The notes under the pieces are model-generated. The model was not told where the DNA came from and ran no database searches. It worked only from the letters and a program-made list of their open reading frames with translations. 18,944 bases of DNA from Deltaproteobacteria bacterium (GTDB lineage: Bacteria; Desulfobacterota; DSM-4660; Desulfatiglandales; HGW-15): assembly GCA_020342025.1 (NCBI GenBank), contig CP070840.1, positions 2,194,263 through 2,213,206 of the forward strand, given 5' to 3'. Shown in pieces: positions 1 to 7,600 of this stretch (position 1 is the stretch's first letter; each line of letters starts with the position of its first letter). The position numbers and the translations under genes are program-made.

Positions 1-719
1 ATCCTGTCCGCGATGTCCATGACCACGCCCATATCATGTTCCACAAGGATGATGGAACGAATCCCATCCCTCAAAACGGGCGTGTCAGGATAGGTGGCTC
101 CCTGGCCTTCAAAGATATCAAGGATGAATCGGGCCATATCCTCCTTCTCCTCCACGTTCATCCCTGCCATGGGCTCGTCAAGAAGCAGAATATTCGGTTC
201 CAGCGCCAATGCCCTGCCCAGTTCAACCCTCTTCCGCATACCGTAGGGGAGAACCCCAACCACCTTCTTTCTTATGGGCGCTATTTCCAGGAAGTCGATA
301 ATTTCCTCTGCAGTCTGGCGGTGCTCGGTTTCCTCCTTGAGCGCCCAGCCAAAGTATAGCGCACCCGCCATGAAGTTTTGCTTCATGAGCATGTGTCGGG
401 CAGCCATGATGTTATCTTGGGTGCTCAGACCCGCGTAAAGCTCGATATTCTGAAAGGTTCTGGCAAGACCCAGTTTGGCCAGCCTGTCCGGGCGCATTCG
501 GGTGATTTTTTGCCCATCGTAATATATCTCGCCTTTTTGGGGTTTGTAGAAGCCATTGATGCAATTGAGGAGGGCGGTCTTGCCGGCACCGTTTGGTCCG
601 ATAATAGCCAGTATCTCGTTGTCCCTGATATCCAAGCTCACTTCAATGAGGGCTGTGACACCACCAAAGCTCAGGGAGAGGTTTTCAATCCGCAATTTAA
701 CTTGGCTATCCGTATCCAC
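1..719 (-). CDS. livG: LivG-type branched-chain amino acid/aromatic acid ABC transporter ATPase (3' end outside window)
   Basis: This is the ATPase subunit of a LIV-type (HAAT family) ABC importer, acting on the cytoplasmic face of the membrane. The frame is open for 239 codons from a GTG at 719 to the window edge; the family is about 250-260 residues, so only a short C-terminal piece is missing. Visible motifs in order are Walker A GPNGAGKT, the LivG-type signature LPYGMRKRVELGRAL, Walker B ILLLDEPMAG and the H-loop EHD. The GTG start is chosen because AGGAGG lies upstream and because the only nearby ATG (746) hits a stop after eight codons, directly before the GTG. It follows two acyl-CoA ligase genes on the same strand, so the transporter probably imports a carboxylic acid that the ligases activate. 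It is a different paralogue from the livG at 10782-11519. Confidence 0.95.
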   Translation of the reverse strand, partial: MDTDSQVKLRIENLSLSFGGVTALIEVSLDIRDNEILAIIGPNGAGKTALLNCINGFYKPQKGEIYYDGQKITRMRPDRLAKLGLARTFQNIELYAGLSTQDNIMAARHMLMKQNFMAGALYFGWALKEETEHRQTAEEIIDFLEIAPIRKKVVGVLPYGMRKRVELGRALALEPNILLLDEPMAGMNVEEKEDMARFILDIFEGQGATYPDTPVLRDGIRSIILVEHDMGVVMDIADR

Positions 720-832
720 CTATCTTCGTCTCCTCCTGCGCGCCATACTCTTCCCCGTTTATTCGATCCCACCAAATACGCCTGGCTTTAGCCTATATAA
801 CACGTTTATTCGGGAGTCAATTAAGTTGTAAC

Positions 833-2428
833 CTAAAGGCCCGCTCCATACCGTTTCCTCAGCTCTCTTTTCAGTATCTTGCCCTGGGGATTTTTGGGAA
901 GGGTATGGACAAATTCCACGGATTTGGGCGCCTTGTAGTGAGCAAGGTGGTTTTTGCAAAATTGGATAATATCCTCCTCTGTAACCTTCCCCGGCGTCTT
1001 TAATATGACAACGGCATGGACCTTTTCTACCCAATATGGATCAGGAATACCGATGACGGCGACTTCCTCAACCGCAGGGTGCCGGTAGAGAACCTCCTCC
1101 ACTTCTCTGGGATAGACGTTCTCTCCACCAGAGACAATCATGTCCTTTTTCCGATCCACAAGGTAGATAAATCCGGTTTCATCATAATACCCCATATCTC
1201 CCGTGTGAAGCCATCCGTCGACCAGGGCATCCCGAGTTTCATCGGGCTTGCGCCAGTATTCCACCATGATGGATTTGCTCTGGGCCACTATCTCCCCCAC
1301 TTCCCCAGGCTCAACATCCTTGTTTTTCTCATCGACTATCCTCACATGCACCCCTATACATGGCTGTCCGATAGAGGCAAGCACTCGCTGCTCCTCAGGA
1401 GGCCTGTCCAGGACTTGATGATATCTCGTGGGAAGGAAAGTGACATTCGGCCCAGATTCCGACTGACCGTAGGCCTGCATGAAAATGGGACCGAATATCT
1501 CCATCCCCTTCCTTAATAGTTCCGTGGGCATGGGGGACCCCGCATACCACATCCTTTTCAGGCTGCTCAGATCGTACTTCTCAAAGCCGGGCAGGGACAA
1601 CATGGCCACCAGATGCGTGGGGACGATGTGGATAACCGTAGCCTTCTCGTCTTGTATGGCTTGCAGTGTGGCCGCTGGGTCGAAGGATCGTTGCGGCATG
1701 ATGAGATTGCTCGCAGCAGCGTAAAAAAAGACCCAAAGGAAGCTCCCTCCGGCCACGTGAAAAAGGGGCACGATCATAACGTGTTTGTCAGTAGGGTCCA
1801 GAGCCAACTCTTGCACAAAAATCTGGGTGTCCGCCATCTTCCGGCCCTGGGTATAGAGGGCACCTCGAGGAACGCCAGTAGTCCCGCTGGTGTAAAAGAT
1901 TAAAAACGGATCTTCTTCCGTAACCCTAATATCGGGCTCATTTTTTGCGTGGGCCCGCAGCAAGTCGCGATGGGGTATCATATCCGTACCAGCGCCCTCA
2001 AATGAGACATAGTTTTTGACATGGGGAATCCGGGATCGTAATTCATTCACCGTTTCCCAAAGTTCAGGTCCAACAAAAAGCGCTTTTGCCTCTGAATAGT
2101 TGATCAAGTATTCCAACTCATCTGCCTGTAACCTGGGGTTGAAGGGTGATGCGATGAATCCCCCTTTCATGGCCGCCCCATAGACATCAGCGTATTCCAA
2201 ACAGTTCCAGGACAAAATACCGAGGACATCTCTCTTTTCGAGCCCTAAGGACCACAAGGCGTGTATCAGGCTATTAACCCTGGCGTTGAATTGATTAAAC
2301 GTTACTCTCTCTTCTCGGTAGGAAAAGGCTTGGCGATCCGGATACAAGAGCGCATTCCTATAGATAATGTCCGCATAGGTTCCTATCTTATAGCGGCACA
2401 ACTCTTGGAGTATCAGTTTGTCTGACAT
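833..2428 (-). CDS. AMP-dependent acyl-CoA synthetase/ligase (fatty or aromatic acid), copy 1
   Basis: This cytoplasmic enzyme should form an acyl-AMP from a carboxylic acid and ATP, then the CoA thioester. The 531 residues cover the whole ANL-superfamily fold: P-loop YTSGTTGVPRG near 179-189, the YGQSESGP adenylate motif at 320-327, HTGD at 408-411, the hinge VDRKKD at 424-429, and the C-terminal catalytic lysine in PKNPQGK (K517). The ATG at 2428 gives the same N-terminus (MSDKLILQELCRY) as the neighbouring paralogue, which supports this start. The stop is TAG. The substrate cannot be read from the sequence; the protein resembles the medium/long-chain fatty-acyl and aromatic-acyl ligases found next to LIV-type transporters in anaerobes. 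It lies 113 bases before the livG-type gene and probably shares a transcript with it. Confidence 0.95.
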   Translation of the reverse strand: MSDKLILQELCRYKIGTYADIIYRNALLYPDRQAFSYREERVTFNQFNARVNSLIHALWSLGLEKRDVLGILSWNCLEYADVYGAAMKGGFIASPFNPRLQADELEYLINYSEAKALFVGPELWETVNELRSRIPHVKNYVSFEGAGTDMIPHRDLLRAHAKNEPDIRVTEEDPFLIFYTSGTTGVPRGALYTQGRKMADTQIFVQELALDPTDKHVMIVPLFHVAGGSFLWVFFYAAASNLIMPQRSFDPAATLQAIQDEKATVIHIVPTHLVAMLSLPGFEKYDLSSLKRMWYAGSPMPTELLRKGMEIFGPIFMQAYGQSESGPNVTFLPTRYHQVLDRPPEEQRVLASIGQPCIGVHVRIVDEKNKDVEPGEVGEIVAQSKSIMVEYWRKPDETRDALVDGWLHTGDMGYYDETGFIYLVDRKKDMIVSGGENVYPREVEEVLYRHPAVEEVAVIGIPDPYWVEKVHAVVILKTPGKVTEEDIIQFCKNHLAHYKAPKSVEFVHTLPKNPQGKILKRELRKRYGAGL

Positions 2429-2597
2429 GATCCCACCATCTACACCTCAATATGTCCTTGGTATCTCCACGACTTTCTGGACGTCTTCCATTTAAAACTC
2501 CCAAGTTTCACTTATGCCAGCGAGACAGACTTAAAAAACAATGGCGCGAATGATGCCCTAATCTTATTGAGCGTTCAAATCGTGAGTGGAAGAACAA

Positions 2598-4193
2598 TCA
2601 CTTATCCGCCCAGTAATCCGCACGGATTTCTTTCTTAAGGATTTTTCCCTGAGGATTTTTTGGTAGGGACTCAAGAAACTCTACAGACTTGGGCGCTTTG
2701 TATGAAGCGAGATGCTCCTTGCAAAAGGCGATAATGTCTTTCTCAGTTGCAGAGGCATCCGTCTTCAAAGCCACCACAGCATGGACACGCTCCACCCAGG
2801 TTGGATCGGGGATGCCAATAACAGCCACTTCGGCGATGGCAGGATGCATATAAAGGACGTCTTCAACTTCTCGCGAATATACATTTTCACCACCCGTCAC
2901 AATCATGTCCTTTTTTCTGTCCACGATATATATGAATCCTTTTTCATCATAGTATCCCAGATCGCCGGTGTGGAGCCATCCATCAATGATGGTCTCATGG
3001 GTCTCTTCGGGTCTGTGCCAGTACTCGACCATGATGGAATCACTCTGCGCAATGATCTCCCCCACCACACGGGGAGCAACATCCTCATTCTTGTCATCCA
3101 CCACCCTGACGTGAACACCAAGACTAGGCTGCCCGCAGGAAAGCAACACTTCCTGTTCTTCCGGCGGTCTGTCTAAAACCTGGTGAGCCTTCCTGGGAAG
3201 AGAAGTAATCTGTGGGCCTGATTCGGTCTGCCCATAGCCCTGCGAAAAAATGGGACCGAATAACTCGAGTCCCTTTCTCAGTAACTCCAGCGGCATGGGC
3301 GATGCTGCATAATAGATTCGCTTCAGACTGCTCAGGTCGTACTCTTTAAGGTCTGGGTGGGACAGTAGCAAATTCAGTTGGGTGGGAACAAGTTGTATAT
3401 CTGTTGCTTTCTCATTTTGAATGGCCTGAAGAACAGCCTCTGGTTCAAAAGATCTTTGCGGCAAAATCACAGTGCATCCCCCCACAAGAAAAAAGGGCCA
3501 CACATGGCTATCCCCACCAATGTGAAAAAGGGGCAATGCCTGGATAGCCCTGTCTTCTGGCTTTACACCCATTTCCAGGGCTTTTATTCGGGTGTTATCC
3601 AACTTGCGGAAATGGGTATAGAGGGCACCGCGGGGAACACCCGTGGTACCACTCGTATACAAAATGAGAAAGGGGTCATCTCTGTTCACATTCACGTCTG
3701 GCTCACTCGATGGATGCGACGCAAGCAGGTCGTGATGCGAAAGCATATGGGGAACAAGACCCTCGAAGGATACATAGTGCTTCACTTTGGGAAGACGAGA
3801 TCGTAAGCTTTCGACGGTTGGGATAAGTTCAGGCCCAGCAAAAAGGGTGTTTACCTCTGAATAATTAATGAGGTACTCGAGCTCTTCGGGATGGAGCCTG
3901 GGATTGAAGGGAGAGTAAATGAACCCCCCTTTCATGGCCGCCCCAAAAACATCCATGAATTCAAGACAGTTCCATGAAAGGACGGCTATGCCATCTCCTT
4001 TTTCGAGGTCTAGGGAGAATAGCGCATGGATCATGCTGTTCACCCGTGTGTTGAACTGGGCGAAACTTATTCTCTGGTCACCGCATGAAAAGGCCTCATC
4101 ATCGGCATGCAAGAGGGCATTTCTGTAAATAATATCAGCAAAAGTTCCCCTGCTGTAACGGCACAACTCTCTCAATATGAGTCTATCTGACAT
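2598..4193 (-). CDS. AMP-dependent acyl-CoA synthetase/ligase, copy 2 (tandem paralogue)
   Basis: This is a second complete ANL-family acyl-CoA ligase, clearly similar to the gene at 833-2428 over its full length without obvious gaps. It keeps YTSGTTGVPRG, YGQTESGP, HTGD, VDRKKD and PKNPQGK with the catalytic lysine. The frame is open upstream to an ATG at 4388, which would add 65 residues. I prefer the ATG at 4193: from there the protein is exactly 531 residues like its paralogue, and MSDRLILRELCRY aligns with MSDKLILQELCRY. A GGAG lies about nine bases before that ATG. The extra 65 codons have no visible domain and are probably 5' leader. Divergence from copy 1, for example in the substrate-pocket region around residues 220-300, suggests a different acid specificity. 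It is the first gene of the minus-strand group and is transcribed divergently from marR. Confidence 0.93.
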   Translation of the reverse strand: MSDRLILRELCRYSRGTFADIIYRNALLHADDEAFSCGDQRISFAQFNTRVNSMIHALFSLDLEKGDGIAVLSWNCLEFMDVFGAAMKGGFIYSPFNPRLHPEELEYLINYSEVNTLFAGPELIPTVESLRSRLPKVKHYVSFEGLVPHMLSHHDLLASHPSSEPDVNVNRDDPFLILYTSGTTGVPRGALYTHFRKLDNTRIKALEMGVKPEDRAIQALPLFHIGGDSHVWPFFLVGGCTVILPQRSFEPEAVLQAIQNEKATDIQLVPTQLNLLLSHPDLKEYDLSSLKRIYYAASPMPLELLRKGLELFGPIFSQGYGQTESGPQITSLPRKAHQVLDRPPEEQEVLLSCGQPSLGVHVRVVDDKNEDVAPRVVGEIIAQSDSIMVEYWHRPEETHETIIDGWLHTGDLGYYDEKGFIYIVDRKKDMIVTGGENVYSREVEDVLYMHPAIAEVAVIGIPDPTWVERVHAVVALKTDASATEKDIIAFCKEHLASYKAPKSVEFLESLPKNPQGKILKKEIRADYWADK

Positions 4194-4343
4194 GCCTTCC
4201 GGCTCCAGGGATGTATCTATCTCAGGTTTGAATCTCGTCTTCCTTTCTGAATCTCCCTTTTCGTTGCTCGGAAAAAAGTCATTCATGCCCCAGGCTGCTG
4301 CCAGGCTTTTTTTGATGGTATAGGGGGAACCATTAGAATAGAT

Positions 4344-4358
4344 TTGACTTTTTGTCAA
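4344..4358. promoter_or_regulatory. Palindromic putative operator TTGAC-N5-GTCAA
   Basis: The left arm TTGAC (4344-4348) and right arm GTCAA (4354-4358) are perfect reverse complements around a TTTTT centre. It sits about 150 bases upstream of the preferred ligase start at 4193. Such a site is typical of a dimeric repressor or a CRP/FNR-type activator. A T-rich spacer makes chance occurrence less unlikely. Confidence 0.3.
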
Positions 4359-4647
4359 TTTCTTTATAATCAATGTATTGAGTTTCATGTCGGGCTAAAT
4401 CTTTTGACCATATAGCAAAACTTCCAAACAAATAATACCAATAAAAATCAATGAGTTAAAGTCTCTCAAACTTTTAGACCAAGGTCAAAGGTGGGAACTT
4501 TGCTCGATCCCCCAAAAAAATCCAGCATACCAGCTAGAAGCCTATTATTCGTCCAAAAAGGCCTTATTTGATCATGGCCTCTCGCTAAGGATTATTCCTC
4601 TCGAATGGCGGTCGTGACAACGGCGGTTCTAGTTTGGAAGGGATCCA

Positions 4648-4677
4648 TTCAGATATTATTCAACACACGTATATTAT
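4648..4677 (+). promoter_or_regulatory. Putative sigma70 promoter of marR
   Basis: TTCAGA (4648-4653; four of six matches to TTGACA) and TATTAT (4672-4677; five of six matches to TATAAT) are separated by 18 bases, which would start transcription about 35 bases before the marR start codon. The -10 lies inside the dyad at 4660-4686, so a bound repressor would block it. Confidence 0.4.
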
Positions 4678-4686
4678 GTGCATTGA
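4660..4686. promoter_or_regulatory. Long dyad, probable MarR autoregulatory operator
   Basis: The pattern is TCAA-N2-CAC-g-TA-N3-TA-t-GTG-N2-TTGA, a 27-base dyad with matching arms TCAA/TTGA, CAC/GTG and TA/TA. MarR-family proteins usually bind AT-rich dyads of this kind over their own promoter. Its overlap with the putative -10 box and its place 33 bases before marR fit autorepression. The link to this MarR is inferred from position. Confidence 0.5.
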
Positions 4687-4718
4687 GCATTTACATACTA
4701 AAATCGTAGGAGTATGCC

Positions 4719-5180
4719 GTGGACACGGGAAGATATGTGAGTGATCTGAGCACAGACGAAAAAGTGCTGATGGCAATGGTCAGGGCTGCAGAAATTTTCA
4801 AGAGAAAGCATACCGCCATTTTCCGGAACTACGGGCTCTCATTTCCACAGTATAATGTGCTTAGGGTTCTAGATGCATCCCGGAAAGGGAGGAACAAAAT
4901 CTCTGAAGTCAGCAGAATTATGCTCGTTCCGGGGGCAAATATGACCGGTCTCATAAAGAGGTTGGAAAAAAACGGTTTTATCATCAGAAAGTCTGACCCA
5001 AGGGATGAACGTGTGAAAATGCTTGAAATCACACCAAAGGGGAAAAGAACACTACGGAACATAGAGCCGGAAAAGGACAGAAGCACCGAAATCATGCTGA
5101 AGGGTTTTTCACAAAAAGATATAAGGGGCCTTCTGGACAACCTCAAGAAACTTATTAAAAACAACCTGCTCTCATCATGA
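4719..5180 (+). CDS. MarR-family transcriptional regulator
   Basis: This 153-residue protein has the size and fold of a MarR winged-helix dimeric repressor. GLSFPQYNVLRVL forms the helix leading into the DNA-binding domain, VPGANMTGLIKRLEKNGFI is the recognition helix region (about residues 70-88), and RKSDPRDERVKMLEITPKGK is the wing with the family DxRD motif. The GTG start at 4719 is preceded by AGGAG at good spacing; an ATG at 4714 is in another frame and stops after eight codons. It sits between the acyl-CoA ligases and the liv/dehydrogenase genes, so it probably senses an aromatic acid, its CoA ester or a related compound and controls one or both sides. Its stop overlaps the ATG of the next short frame (ATGA). 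Confidence 0.93.
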   Translation: MDTGRYVSDLSTDEKVLMAMVRAAEIFKRKHTAIFRNYGLSFPQYNVLRVLDASRKGRNKISEVSRIMLVPGANMTGLIKRLEKNGFIIRKSDPRDERVKMLEITPKGKRTLRNIEPEKDRSTEIMLKGFSQKDIRGLLDNLKKLIKNNLLSS

Positions 5181-5353
5181 AAACGATTATCATGATCGAG
5201 CACGTCATGATGAAGGCCATTATGAGCGTAAGTAAACGCATTATGATCCTCCATCACGGTGCGAACATTGCAGAAGGCACACCACAGGAGATGGCCACCA
5301 GCAAGACAGAAATCAAGGTCTATTTAGGAGAGATAGCGCATGCTAGAAGTTAG
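5177..5353 (+). pseudogene. livG 3'-end relic (58 codons) fused behind marR
   Basis: This frame encodes 58 residues that match the C-terminus of the intact LivG at 10782-11519 from about residue 191 to the end. MIEHVM, RIM.LHHGA, IAEGTPQE, ATSKT and KVYLGE are shared, with one extra methionine and about a dozen substitutions. The rest of livG, including both Walker motifs, is missing, so it cannot be an ATPase. The similarity starts almost exactly at the marR stop, so a rearrangement probably joined marR to the livG tail. Its ATG overlaps the marR TGA, so it could still be translated by coupling. As in the intact operon, its TAG overlaps the livF start downstream. Confidence 0.8.
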
Positions 5354-6044
5354 CCACATAGACACTTTTTATGGCATGATTCAGGTCTTGTGGGACGTTT
5401 CCCTAATAATCGAAGAGGCGTAAATAGTGGCCCTAGTCGGCGCCAATGGAGCCGGTAAAACGACTCTTCTTAGTACCATATCCGGTTTGCTGCATCCCGC
5501 TTCGGGGAGTATCGAGTTTCTTGGCAAGAGAATAGAAGGGCTAAAATCTCACTCTATTGTGGAACTTGGTATTTCTCATATACCCGAAGGGAGAAGACTC
5601 TTTCCCGACATGTCGGTGCGTGAGAATTTAGAGATGGGCGCGTACCTTCAGCGCGCATGGAAACAGAAGGAAAAAACCCTTGATAAGGTCTATCAACTTT
5701 TCCCAGAATTAAAGGCGAGACAAGGGCAATTGGCCAGAACATTAAGCGGTGGTGAACAGCAAATGGTCGCTATGGGCCGGGGTTTAATGTCAAGGCCAAG
5801 ACTGTGTATCATTGATGAGCCTTCATCGGGTTTGGCGCCGATGGTGGTGGAGGGAATCTTCCGCATCATACAGGGACTCCGAGACCAAGGCATTGCCATT
5901 TTCCTGATTGAGCAGAACGTCCAACAAACCCTAGAGATCGCTGATCGGGCCTATGTGTTAGAAAACGGGCGCGTTACCTTAGAAGGAGATAGCAAACAGC
6001 TTTTGGAAGAAGAACTCATAAGAAAAGCATATTTGGGTCTGTAG
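5340..6044 (+). pseudogene. livF: LivF-type ABC transporter ATPase interrupted by an in-frame TAA at codon 28
   Basis: Read through the stop, the frame is 234 residues, the usual LivF length. It begins MLEVSHIDTFYG at an ATG with a good AGGAG site. Walker A is GANGAGKT, the signature is LSGGEQQ, Walker B is LCIIDEP, and EQN takes the H-loop position as in other LivF proteins. Codon 28 (5421-5423) is TAA where the family usually has Glu in EGEIVAL, so a single G-to-T change would explain it. A GTG at 5427, with GAGG eight bases upstream, could restart translation just after the stop and give a 205-residue protein. That form keeps all nucleotide-binding motifs but lacks the first strands. It is the only near-complete livF in the window. 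Possible states are a fresh pseudogene, a restart product or a sequencing error. Confidence 0.85.
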
Positions 6045-6054
6045 TCACATGTCT

Positions 6055-6078
6055 CCTCCCAACGATGGGAGGCAAGAC
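6055..6078 (+). terminator. Stem-loop after livF, possible terminator without T-run
   Basis: CCTCCCA (6055-6061) pairs perfectly with TGGGAGG (6066-6072) around the loop ACGA; GTCT/AGAC extend the stem after a two-base bulge. It starts 11 bases past the livF stop. No T-tract follows, so it may act as an RNA-stabilising or Rho-assisted end rather than a classic intrinsic terminator. Confidence 0.35.
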
Positions 6079-6231
6079 AGACAGCTAATGGATAAACAGG
6101 GATGGCTTAAGCCAAATGGGGTTGAAAGGGGCTTGTGACAAACTCTTGCAACGTGATTATACGATGAAAGCCTAAAGGAAATCGATTCCTATTTCAAGGC
6201 CCGAAACGATCATCTTAAAGGAGGTGAAAAA

Positions 6232-7338
6232 ATGGAAATTAAGGCTGCAGTCGTTTTTGAGCAATCGGGAAAGTTCAGTATTGAAAAACTGGAACTCAGT
6301 GATCCGAATGATGATGAGGTGCTGGTTCGGGTCGTCGCCGCCGGCATCTGCCACACGGATCTGGTGGCCCGCGACCTGCATTTACCGATCCCACCCGAAC
6401 GCGCGCTGCCGGGCGTCTTTGGACACGAAGGGGCTGGCGTTGTGGAGAAGGTGGGGGCTCGGGTGAGTAAGGTAGAACCGGGGGATCACGTGGCATTGAG
6501 CTGGGATTGCTGCGGGGCTTGCCCGTCGTGCAAGTCGGGGAACGACCCATATTGTCACAATTTTTTCCTACACAATTTCAACGGTGCCCGCCCGGACGGG
6601 ACCACCACCTTGCTAAAAGGGGATCAGGTCATCTATGGGTCCTTTTTTTCCCAGTCTTCTTTTGCCAGCTTTGCGTTGGCCAACGAGCGGAACGTGGTCA
6701 AGTTGAGAAAAGACGATACCCTCTAGATTCTCGGACCCCTGGGGTGCGGCGTGCAGACCGGTGCTGGTGCGGTCATGAACACGCTTCAACCCAGGCCTGG
6801 AGCATCTATTGCCGTATTCGGTGTGGGACCGGTGGGAATGAGCGCTGTCCTCGGTGCGATCGTGTGCGGGTGCACCACCATTATCGCCGTGGATATCATT
6901 CCGGACCGCCTCCAGAAGGCAAAGGAATTCGGTGCGACCCATACCATCAATGCCGGGGAGGTGGATCCGGTCGAGGCGATTCAAGACATAACAGGCGGTG
7001 GTGCGGAGTTCACCCTGGAGTGTGTGGGGAATCCCAAGGTGCTTCGGCAGGCTGTAGACGCCTTGCCGCGCTGCGGGGTTTGCGGGCTCCTCGGGGTTGT
7101 ACCACCGGGTACGGAGGTGAGCCTGGATATGGACCTGATCATGAACGGTCGGACGGTTCGAGGAGTGATCGAAGGGGATGCCATTCCGGATCTGTTTATT
7201 CCCAAATTGATTGAATTGTACAGCCAGGGGCGGTTTCCCTTTGACGACATGATCACATTCTATCCATTCAACGAAATAAATCAGGCGGTAGAAGATATGG
7301 AAGAAGGGCGTGTGATCAAACCGGTTTTGAAACTGTAG
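6232..7338 (+). pseudogene. Zinc-dependent aryl/benzyl-type alcohol dehydrogenase interrupted by in-frame TAG at codon 165
   Basis: Read through, this is a 368-residue medium-chain alcohol dehydrogenase, closest by eye to the benzyl alcohol dehydrogenase (XylB/AdhC-like) group, which oxidises aryl or allylic alcohols with NAD. The catalytic zinc site is C40 (AAGICHTD), H65-E66 (GHEGAG) and C172 (GPLGCGVQTG). Structural zinc cysteines are C94, C97, C100 and C108, and the Rossmann motif is GVGPVG at 197-202. Codon 165 (6724-6726) is TAG where relatives typically have Glu, seven codons before the C172 ligand. Truncation there leaves 164 residues without the third zinc ligand or the NAD fold. The rest of the frame is undamaged, so the change is recent or erroneous. 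A strong AAAGGAGG site precedes the ATG. The gene is more GC-rich than its neighbours (41 of 60 bases in 6361-6420). Confidence 0.85.
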
Positions 7339-7464
7339 CAGCAAACAGATTTAGTGGACCGAGATGACGGTAATTGATGGAGCAAGGGCGCTGCCAGGAG
7401 TTCGCATCATTAACGCCGTAAGCATAGTCCTGGCTTCCTGCCGCAAGCCAATAGTAAGAGAGGG

Positions 7465-7475
7465 TTGACAGTCAA
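7465..7475. promoter_or_regulatory. Palindrome TTGAC-A-GTCAA upstream of livK
   Basis: A perfect inverted repeat with the same five-base arms as the repeat at 4344-4358, but one base apart instead of five. It lies about 125 bases before the livK start in a 262-base gap with no gene. No good -10 box is found at standard spacing from its TTGACA. Confidence 0.25.
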
Positions 7476-7600
7476 GTCTGAACGGAAGTCTCGAGCGAGA
7501 AGGGAGGTGATGGTCACATTTTTCCGAAAAGGGAACAGGTAAGAACCGAAGTCTATTTTGAACGGTTGATTTCTTTGAATGCCTAAAAAGGAGGGGTAAA

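Larger units (their letters stand above)
4194..4718. promoter_or_regulatory. Divergent control region between acyl-CoA ligase and marR
   Basis: This 525-base gap is AT-rich near its middle and holds no convincing gene once the ligase start is placed at 4193. It should carry promoters for both directions. Visible elements are a perfect inverted repeat TTGAC-N5-GTCAA at 4344-4358, a near-palindrome centred on GACC-AA-GGTC at 4474-4489, and a long dyad at 4660-4686 just before marR. A TTGACA on the minus strand at 4358-4353 coincides with the first repeat, but no good -10 box sits 17 bases on. Confidence 0.5.

Noticed and set aside
720..746. Eight-codon frame of nearly all arginines (MARRRRRR) ending directly before the livG GTG start
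   Set aside because: It is made by the purine-rich ribosome-binding region itself (AGGAGGAGA), so it is most likely a by-product of that site and not a leader peptide.
7431..7450. Hairpin TGGCTT-N8-AAGCCA after the dehydrogenase as a terminator
   Set aside because: Six base pairs and no T-run; not enough to call.
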